Shown piece after piece: positions 6,460 through 12,184 of a stretch of 12,184 nucleotides of DNA. Each line of letters begins with the position of its first letter. The stretch's first letter is position 1. Below the pieces are notes generated by a model. It saw nothing but the letters and a program-made list of their open reading frames with translations. It was not told the origin of the DNA and ran no database searches. Origin of the DNA: an uncultured Planctomycetaceae bacterium (GTDB taxonomy: Bacteria > Planctomycetota > Planctomycetia > Pirellulales > Pirellulaceae); contig CALBTA010000248.1 in assembly GCA_937967755.1 (NCBI GenBank), positions 1 to 12,184 on the forward strand. The letters run 5' to 3'. A program made the translations under genes and the position numbers.

Positions 6460-7626
6460 ATGAAGTATCGCGCACTTACTCTCGCCCTTTTGCTCGCCGG
6501 TGTCAGCGCACCCGCGATGGCCGGGTATCTCACCCGCGCCGAAGTGAAGAACCAAAACGAAGTTTTCCAACAGTGGTGGGCCGACGATTTCGAATGGAAG
6601 TTCGACGAACTCCCCATCGAAGGCAAAGTTGACAAACAGCGTATGCCCTACGCCGGCTACATCTATCCCGATAAGGTCGGCGGGTGTGCCAATTGCTTGC
6701 GGAAGTACGACCGGGCGTTCAACCGCCGCGGCCGCAGCGCCGCCGCTCACGAACGGCACGACATCGCCATTCACAAAGACAAAGTCGAACGCCGCGGCGG
6801 CCTGTTTGGTTGGCGAACGGTGACCCGCATGGACACCCCCGATTGGGCTGGCCACTGCAACGGTTGGGTTTGTGCTTCGATCCGCCATGCCGAACCGAAG
6901 CGGACCGTCTACCGCAACGGCGTCGCGTTCACCCCGGCTGACATCAAGGGCCTGCTGGCTGAGATGTACGTCTACAACAACACCATCACGCTCGACAGCG
7001 AAGGCGGCGACATCGTCGATGCGGCTTCCCTGCACGTCGTGCTGGCCAACTGGCTGGGCCGCGGCAAGCACCCAGTCGGTGCCGACATTTCGCCGGGCAA
7101 GGAAGTTTGGAACTACCCGATTTACGGTTACTCGTCGGCCGCCGCCAAGCGTGGTGCCCGCCGCGTGGAAGTTCGCACGAACGTCGGCTATGTCTACATG
7201 CTTGACCAAGAACACCACATCGCGCCGAAGAACAACCGCTTCTTGCAGTTCCATTACATGCTCTACCTCGATAGCGAGGGCCGCGTCGTCGGCGGTGACT
7301 ACATGGCCGACAGCGACCGCATCGACATGCTCTGGGCACCGCGGAAGCTTTCCCCCTCGGGCAGCGAAGGCAACCGCAACGGCAATCCGCACGTCGATAC
7401 CGAAACCGTGCTGGCCATGTGGCGTGAATCGGCATCGGAAGAAGCCCGCCTGACTTGGTGGAACATCGACCCGACCGAACAGGACCGCATCGTCAGCGAC
7501 GAAGAAGCCAATCCAATCGAAGCACCGGTCCTCGAAGAGGAATTGGCCGAGGAAGTTCACCCCGCAGGCGAAACGAACGAAGAGCGCGCCGAAGCAGGTG
7601 ACTACCCCACGACGGACGCTGCGTAA
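6460..7626 (+). CDS. Exported elicitor-type transglutaminase-like protein
   Basis: This 388-residue protein has a signal peptide cleaved after Ala21 (Ala-Met-Ala, then Gly-Tyr). The core, about residues 60-225, resembles the transglutaminase-elicitor family first known from Phytophthora and also found in bacteria: MPYAGYIYP with Lys-Tyr-Asp-Arg-Ala-Phe, then Gly-His-Cys-Asn-Gly-Trp with the probable nucleophile Cys133, a Leu-His at His192 and Val-Trp-Asn-Tyr-Pro with Asn218, which could complete a Cys-His-Asn triad. Such enzymes join the side chain of Gln to that of Lys. An extra Cys-x-x-Cys at 76-79 may form a disulfide. The last 45 residues are strongly acidic (Glu-rich) and may be a flexible or binding tail. 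The ribosome site is weak (AAGG at 6446). The neighbouring Gln-Lys repeat protein is a natural candidate substrate. Assignment is by motif memory only; an exported cysteine hydrolase is the alternative. Confidence 0.68.
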   Translation: MKYRALTLALLLAGVSAPAMAGYLTRAEVKNQNEVFQQWWADDFEWKFDELPIEGKVDKQRMPYAGYIYPDKVGGCANCLRKYDRAFNRRGRSAAAHERHDIAIHKDKVERRGGLFGWRTVTRMDTPDWAGHCNGWVCASIRHAEPKRTVYRNGVAFTPADIKGLLAEMYVYNNTITLDSEGGDIVDAASLHVVLANWLGRGKHPVGADISPGKEVWNYPIYGYSSAAAKRGARRVEVRTNVGYVYMLDQEHHIAPKNNRFLQFHYMLYLDSEGRVVGGDYMADSDRIDMLWAPRKLSPSGSEGNRNGNPHVDTETVLAMWRESASEEARLTWWNIDPTEQDRIVSDEEANPIEAPVLEEELAEEVHPAGETNEERAEAGDYPTTDAA

Positions 7627-7640
7627 GTTCGCAACAACTC

Positions 7641-7757
7641 GTTCCCACGCTCCGCGTGGGAACACACTCCCGCGACGCTCTGCGTCGCTTGCGGAACCTA
7701 ACAGCCGCAAGACCGCACAGTGGCCAAAATTCCGTTCCCACGCAGAGCGTGGGAACG
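7641..7757. repeat. Interspersed palindromic element, GTTCCCACGC family
   Basis: GTTCCCACGC/GCGTGGGAAC stems (10 bases, 3-base loop) occur at 7641-7663 (loop TCC) and 7734-7756 (loop AGA), in opposite orientation and bracketing the element. Between them are two further hairpins: GCGACGC-TCT-GCGTCGC at 7672-7688, and CTTGCGG (7688-7694) with CCGCAAG (7705-7711). The module is therefore a nested inverted repeat. I recall closely similar sequences scattered through planctomycete genomes, where false translations read Arg-Ser-Ala-Trp-Glu-Arg. Its function is unknown; spread by a transposase acting in trans is possible. Confidence 0.8.
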
Positions 7758-7802
7758 AGAGTACACAAACGATGCAAAAGGCGGTGTTGAGAAAGCCGCG
7801 AG

Positions 7803-7838
7803 ACGCGGCGTTGGACAAGTTTCAACGCCGCGTTTTTT
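7803..7838 (+). terminator. Rho-independent terminator of the transglutaminase-like gene
   Basis: ACGCGGCGTTG (7803-7813) pairs over 11 bases with CAACGCCGCGT (7823-7833) around a 9-base loop, and six T follow at 7833-7838. The minus strand has no T-tract, so it serves the plus-strand gene that ends at 7626 and not the converging CHAT gene. Confidence 0.8.
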
Positions 7839-7858
7839 CGTGCGCGTAAGCTCGCTTC

Positions 7859-10800
7859 CTACTTCCCCGTCCGCGTCACGCAAAACGCGGCCCAGTACAG
7901 CGGGTGGGCGCCACCGTGTTCCTTGCGGCGCTGGGCGATGACGCTGCGCTGCGCGCGGGCGAGCGCGTCGGCGTCGCTGCGCCCGGCGGCCAGTTCGTTG
8001 AACATGCCGCCGGTCACGTCGACCGTTTCCGCATCGGGGATCGACCACAGCGTGGCGACCACGCTGCGCGCACCCGCCAACTGAAACGCCTGCCGCAACC
8101 CAGAGACCCCCTCGCCGCGGTGCACATCGCCCAACGCGGTTTGGCAAGCGCTCAACACGACCAACTCGGTTCCCCGCAAATCCAGGCTGGTCACCTCCAG
8201 CCCGGTTAGTACTCCGTCGTTGCCGTCGCGAGTTTTCGCAACCATGGAACCATTGGCCGAGGCCAGCGCCAAGCCGCAACGCAACAGCGGGTTGCGCGCC
8301 TCAGGCCGCTTCTTTTCTTCAGAGTTCAGCGCATCGAAATAACCGTGCGTGCTCAAGATCAGCACTCGCGGGCTGGTGAGCGCTTTGACGCGGCTCTCAG
8401 TCGCGGTCGCGCCATGCACAACCACCGGATCACCTTGGGTAAGCGTCTTCAGCGAAGGCAACAGGGCTTTGGCTTCCACTACCGTGCCGGGCAGTTCGGA
8501 AAACACCGCGCCGGAAAGCCCTTGGCGAACGCCGGCGTTGTAATCAGGGTTGGCGAAAATCACGGCTCGGTTCAGTCGCCGGGCGTTGGTTCCCTTCCAG
8601 GTAAGTTGCCGCGAGGTAATCAAGTAGCTCACCTCGTGATCTTCGATGGCGTACTTGCCCGAGCGCGTCTTCAATGCTGCCCAGGGAACCAGCCACAGCG
8701 CGCCATCCGGCGAGATTCGCCAGCGCTGATACCCAGTTAGCCCTGGCAAGCGTTCGATCAGCCAGGCCGACAACTGTTCCGTCACGCCCGCCAGTTGCCG
8801 CTCAACCACTGATTCCCTGGCCAGCGCCAGCAACGTAAACGACCGTTCCATTTGCCGGTGGTACTCTTCCACAAGCTGTTCGATTTCTTTCGCCGGGCCG
8901 ATGTCGACCAGCCGCACGTCTCCCTTGCCCCGCGGCGGGATGATCCAAGCCACGTAGCGATCGTTGGCCCGCACGTTTCGCAGCAACGGGTCATAGTGGA
9001 AACGCAGGAACTCAACGACAACCTCATCGTCGTCCAGCGTCGCCCGCACGTCGTCGAGCGATGTGTACGCCGCGGTGTCAATGGAATTTCGCGTCTGCGC
9101 GCCCAGTTCGGCGGCCAGTTCTCGTTCGCGCTGGCGCAGGTAGTCGATTTTGCGGGCTTCCTTGCTGTACAAGGAAATGGAAGCTGCCGCCAGCCGCTGG
9201 CGAACTTGCGTCAGTTGCATCAACAGTTTTCGCGTCTCTGGGTCGGCGTTCTCACGCGATAGGGCCGCGCGATCGGCCAGGGTTTCGGCGACGAAGCCTT
9301 TCAAGTTGACGATCCACTCGGCCGAGGCGGTCGCCATCTGCGGTTGCTGGCGGAAGGTCACGGCGTCGGAAAACGGCCGCCGCATCGACGACATCACCAC
9401 CGTGGCGTACACAAACTTCGTTTCGTCCGGCAGCACGGGAACGTGGGCGTAAAGGTTGGCCCGCGAACTGCGGGCCGATTGCCCATACCACTTCGCGCAC
9501 TGATCCCAATCTTGTTGATCGCGGTAGACCGATGCCAGGTTGTGGTACGTGGCGTACGCGTTGGTCGGCGGTCCCGCAGGGCAGCTTTCAAACAGCTCGA
9601 CCGCCCGCAGGTAATCCTTCTCGGCCGCGGCGACATCGTCAGCGGCATAGCGGGCGATTCCCGACGACGCGTACGCGAAGCCGCTTTGCCAGGCCTCCTC
9701 GCCGAACCGCGCCAGCGTAAGTTGCATCACGTGTTCGTAATGGGCAATCGCCGCGCCGGCCCGGTTCAGCCTGACATTCGCAAACGCCAGCGTCGAGTAG
9801 ATATGCCGCAACCGGTAGTCGTGCGGGCCGTTCAGGCGACGGGCGATGTCCAGAACTTCCCGCCCGACAGAGAGTGACTTCTCATGCTGGCCAACAACGT
9901 TCAAAGCCGCGGCAACCCGCGAGCGGACATAAATGCTGCTATCATTCTCGGGCGCATCGGACCTGGCGACGACGTCGTAACTGCCGAAGACCAGATCGCC
10001 GCCTTCTTTGGGTCGGCCGGTGTCGCCATACAATCTTCCCAAGCGGCATTCCGCTTCAGCCGTGCGGGCATCGTCGGGGCCATAGTGCCGCAGGCAAAGC
10101 TCAACCGCTTCTGCCAACGCTTCTTCGGCGAGGTGCGCCTGATGGGCTTCGAAATAACACTTGCCCGCCAACTGCAACGGGCGGATCAACGTTTCGCTGC
10201 GCGGGGTAAAAGCAACGCGGCGAATCTTCAAGCACGATTCCCAATGCACGATCGCCTCGGGCCACTCGCGGCGGATCGTATGGGTCTCGCCTAATGCGAA
10301 ATGTACATCCGCGACGGCAGGGTGACGCTCGCCCAAACGCTCAGTCCGCCGCTCCAGCATCGCCTTCAGCCCTTTGAACGCCGACGCGTCGTCGCCCCGG
10401 GCGGAATGCGTGCGGGCCAGTTGCAGTAGATCATCCGGCGCGTCCTTCGTTTCGGCGGTAATCGAACGTTCACTGGCTTGGAAGCATTGCAGATAGAGCT
10501 TCAGCGACTGCTCGTACTTTCCGTCTGCCCGATAGGCTTCGGCCAACTGGCGGCGCAGCCTCATGGTCTTCGCTTCGTCGTCGCTGGATTGCGAAGCGGC
10601 GACCAGTTCTTCCAGCGCGGCGATCGCCTCGTCGATACGTCCACCTAGCCGCAGGCGCTGCGCGGCGGCCAACGGCGTTTCGTCTTGCGGCGTCTCGTCA
10701 GTCAGCGGCCGCGGCTGATAGTCCCCGCTGATCGACCACAGGCGAACCGACCCGTCTTCGCTCGCCGACGCAACGAGATCGTCCGTCACCAACGCCACGT

Positions 10801-11725
10801 CGGTCACGGGCGAGGTATGTTCGGTGAACGAGCGAACTTCGCGGGCGGTTTTCAGATCCCACACCCGCACCGAATGATCGCTGCCGCCGGTGACCAGCCG
10901 TTGTGCGTCATCGCTAACCGCCAGCGAAGTGACCGACCCGCTATGCCCGCGCAACGTTGCAACCACTTCATCGTCACCCATCTTCCGCACCCGCACGATG
11001 CCGTTGCTGTGCCCGGTCGCAACGTGCATCCCATCGGGCAGCCAGGTGATGCTGATCACCTCGGAATCATCAACGGCCAGGTTGCGGCCAGCCAGTCGCG
11101 GCTGCTGCCCGGTGAAATCCAAATGGTGAACGGTTGGCCCGTTACAGATCGACAACGTCTTGCCATCGGGCGAAAAAGCGATGTTGTGGCAAACATCCTT
11201 GCCCGGCGGAGGTAAGCCGATCCGTCCGCCGGTTTCCAGCGGGTACAACCGCACGGCGTTTCCATCCAGGCGAAACGCCAGCCGCTTGCCGTCGTTGCTG
11301 ACCACTAACCGCGAAGCGTTCATGGCGCTGTCTGTCAGCGGCCTGAGCAGTTTCTCACTGGCGGGGTTCCAAAAGAAAATCGCGGCCTTCGCTTGCTCGT
11401 CCAACAGACCGCTGGTAATCACCACACCGCCGCTTCCAAACGCCACACCCGACAATGCCGTGCGGTGCGGCCCCAGGCGGCCGACGGTTCGCAGCGTCCC
11501 CGCGTCGAGCAGATAGCACATGCCGTCTTCGCCAGCGGTGGCGACGATTTTTCCATCGGACGAAACCGCAATCGCCCGCACGGCCGACTTGTGGCCATCG
11601 AACGTGGCAACCGCCGAGGTATTCTCCGCCGCCGCAAGGTTGCCGGCGAGCAACAACGTGAGTACGAGAAATGATATTCGCGAAGTGATTCGCAATACCG
11701 ATGGCGGCCTTCTTTTGTCCGGCAT
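7859..11725 (-). CDS. Secreted WD40-TPR-CHAT protein (caspase-like fold)
   Basis: This is a 1288-residue protein. ATG 11723-11725 is chosen because it follows a close AGGA and opens a signal sequence (basic start, hydrophobic 17-30, Ala-Ala-Ala then Glu34). Residues 37-333 are about seven WD40 blades (DGHKSAVRAIAVSSDGK, GGSDHSVRVWD, ASEDGSVRLW). Residues about 345-755 are TPR-like helical repeats. Residues 815-880 look like a coiled coil. Residues about 890-1285 are a CHAT domain (caspase-like, peptidase clan CD), with His1127 in Ser-Thr-His-Gly and Cys1194 in Leu-Ser-Ala-Cys-Gln-Thr, and the usual Gly-Ala-Arg-Ser-Val-Val-Ala-Thr-Leu-Trp further on. Both dyad residues are present, so it should be active. 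In TPR-CHAT proteins the repeats sense a partner and gate proteolysis; the propeller would add a second binding surface. The predicted export places it outside the cytoplasm or membrane-anchored. The substrate is unknown. Confidence 0.9.
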   Translation of the reverse strand: MPDKRRPPSVLRITSRISFLVLTLLLAGNLAAAENTSAVATFDGHKSAVRAIAVSSDGKIVATAGEDGMCYLLDAGTLRTVGRLGPHRTALSGVAFGSGGVVITSGLLDEQAKAAIFFWNPASEKLLRPLTDSAMNASRLVVSNDGKRLAFRLDGNAVRLYPLETGGRIGLPPPGKDVCHNIAFSPDGKTLSICNGPTVHHLDFTGQQPRLAGRNLAVDDSEVISITWLPDGMHVATGHSNGIVRVRKMGDDEVVATLRGHSGSVTSLAVSDDAQRLVTGGSDHSVRVWDLKTAREVRSFTEHTSPVTDVALVTDDLVASASEDGSVRLWSISGDYQPRPLTDETPQDETPLAAAQRLRLGGRIDEAIAALEELVAASQSSDDEAKTMRLRRQLAEAYRADGKYEQSLKLYLQCFQASERSITAETKDAPDDLLQLARTHSARGDDASAFKGLKAMLERRTERLGERHPAVADVHFALGETHTIRREWPEAIVHWESCLKIRRVAFTPRSETLIRPLQLAGKCYFEAHQAHLAEEALAEAVELCLRHYGPDDARTAEAECRLGRLYGDTGRPKEGGDLVFGSYDVVARSDAPENDSSIYVRSRVAAALNVVGQHEKSLSVGREVLDIARRLNGPHDYRLRHIYSTLAFANVRLNRAGAAIAHYEHVMQLTLARFGEEAWQSGFAYASSGIARYAADDVAAAEKDYLRAVELFESCPAGPPTNAYATYHNLASVYRDQQDWDQCAKWYGQSARSSRANLYAHVPVLPDETKFVYATVVMSSMRRPFSDAVTFRQQPQMATASAEWIVNLKGFVAETLADRAALSRENADPETRKLLMQLTQVRQRLAAASISLYSKEARKIDYLRQRERELAAELGAQTRNSIDTAAYTSLDDVRATLDDDEVVVEFLRFHYDPLLRNVRANDRYVAWIIPPRGKGDVRLVDIGPAKEIEQLVEEYHRQMERSFTLLALARESVVERQLAGVTEQLSAWLIERLPGLTGYQRWRISPDGALWLVPWAALKTRSGKYAIEDHEVSYLITSRQLTWKGTNARRLNRAVIFANPDYNAGVRQGLSGAVFSELPGTVVEAKALLPSLKTLTQGDPVVVHGATATESRVKALTSPRVLILSTHGYFDALNSEEKKRPEARNPLLRCGLALASANGSMVAKTRDGNDGVLTGLEVTSLDLRGTELVVLSACQTALGDVHRGEGVSGLRQAFQLAGARSVVATLWSIPDAETVDVTGGMFNELAAGRSDADALARAQRSVIAQRRKEHGGAHPLYWAAFCVTRTGK

Positions 11726-11737
11726 TTCCTGACCCCC
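11726..11737 (-). promoter_or_regulatory. Ribosome-binding site of the CHAT gene
   Basis: On the minus strand the bases before the start read GGGGGTCAGGAA then ATG. AGGA is close to the ATG and supports this start over the in-frame ATG at 11935, which would overlap the upstream helix-turn-helix gene by about 100 bases and delay the signal sequence by 70 residues. Confidence 0.45.
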
Positions 11738-11837
11738 TGGCTTCGGACCCCGATACTCGCGTTCGACAAGGTTCAACGTAACAGAATCGGCCAGGCAAGC
11801 AACAGATTCTGCCCGGTTGCAATTGTGTCGGAAACCG

Positions 11838-12184
11838 TTAGGTTGCCTTGCTTCGCTCGCCGCCCAGCCGTTGTTTGCGGTCGAGGTATTCCAGCAACCA
11901 CGCGGCGGCTCGCCATGATTTGCGGCTCGCGGCATAGAGTTCGCGGAGCGGGTCGGCCCGGGCTTGTTGTTTGGCTTGCTCGATGGCGGACGCGAAATCT
12001 TTGTCGCGCTTGGCCCGCTTGACGAAGGTCGTATGGTGGCAGCCGATCGCCCGTGCGGCCGCCCGCATCGACATTCCCATCGAGATGCACATCAGCAGCC
12101 GATCCTCTTCACCGAGCGTCACCTTCTGATAGTGGCGTGCCGCCTTCGCCTCGTCGGCAACATTCACCACCGCACGGACCCCCC
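11838..12184 (-). CDS. Helix-turn-helix, terminase-small-subunit-like protein (5' end uncertain)
   Basis: The minus-strand frame is open from the right edge to a TAA at 11838. GTG at 12168-12170 or 12165-12167 could be the start, giving about 110 residues, but the frame runs on into the edge, so the true start may be outside. Residues about 35-55 (MSMRAAARAIGCHHTTFVKR) are a helix-turn-helix, followed by a charged helix (Asp-Phe-Ala-Ser-Ala-Ile-Glu-Gln-Ala) and the pattern Trp-Arg-Ala-Ala-Ala-Trp-Leu-Leu-Glu. That order is typical of phage terminase small subunits and related regulators of unknown role. No other phage gene is in view. It lies 112 bases upstream of the CHAT gene on the same strand, so co-transcription is possible. 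Confidence 0.6.
   Translation of the reverse strand, partial: GVRAVVNVADEAKAARHYQKVTLGEEDRLLMCISMGMSMRAAARAIGCHHTTFVKRAKRDKDFASAIEQAKQQARADPLRELYAASRKSWRAAAWLLEYLDRKQRLGGERSKAT

Noticed and set aside
6295..7818. A 507-codon minus-strand frame opposite the transglutaminase-like gene
   Set aside because: It starts in the GTTCCCACGC repeat and ends in the CCCTCTCCC repeat. Its recognisable peptides are the standard false translations of those repeats.
11726..11935. A longer CHAT protein starting at 11935
   Set aside because: It would overlap the helix-turn-helix gene and push the signal sequence 70 residues inward; ATG 11725 has a ribosome site.

Overview
The window most likely comes from a planctomycete (Pirellulales-like). 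This rests on several things seen together: a very long exported protein joining an SGNH-like domain, a Planctomycetes/Verrucomicrobia-type sugar-dehydrogenase-like propeller and two CxxCH haem sites; a lipoprotein with the short coiled coil common in this phylum; a secreted WD40-TPR-CHAT protein; weak or absent Shine-Dalgarno sequences; and interspersed palindromic repeats (the GTTCCCACGC family and the nested CGGGCA/TGCCCG palindrome) that I associate with planctomycete genomes. The lineage is inferred; no rRNA or marker gene is present.

Layout, left to right. (1) 1-637, minus strand: the 5' part of a lipoprotein gene that runs off the left edge. (2) 638-1013: a divergent intergenic region with a striking nested palindrome. 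(3) 1014-4514, plus: the 1166-residue SGNH/dehydrogenase/dihaem protein. (4) 4633-5054, plus: a compact HicA-HicB toxin-antitoxin pair overlapping by 4 bases, with a tandem repeat in its presumed promoter. (5) 5085-5468, minus: a small DUF488-like gene converging on hicB. (6) 5469-5789: a divergent intergenic region with a hairpin and a pair of imperfect direct repeats. (7) 5790-6206, plus: a secreted protein made almost wholly of Cys-Cys-Gln-Lys repeats. It is followed by three hairpins, the last a convincing Rho-independent terminator. (8) 6460-7626, plus: an exported protein that looks like an elicitor-type transglutaminase, followed by a cluster of interspersed palindromes and a terminator. 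(9) 7859-11725, minus: a 1288-residue secreted WD40-TPR-CHAT protein (caspase-like fold) with the His and Cys of the catalytic dyad visible. (10) 11838 to the right edge, minus: a helix-turn-helix, terminase-small-subunit-like protein.

The most interesting reading is items 7 and 8 together. The Cys-rich protein carries 15 Gln-Lys dipeptides in 117 mature residues, and every Gln and every Lys lies in such a pair. The next gene on the same strand encodes a predicted exported enzyme of a family that links Gln to Lys. A repeat protein hardened by both disulfides and isopeptide bonds, as in animal cornified envelopes, would fit the old reports of cystine-rich proteinaceous planctomycete walls. A terminator separates the two genes, so this is a hypothesis from adjacency and composition, not an operon.

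Most other long open frames here are shadows produced by high-GC coding sequence or by the repeats.
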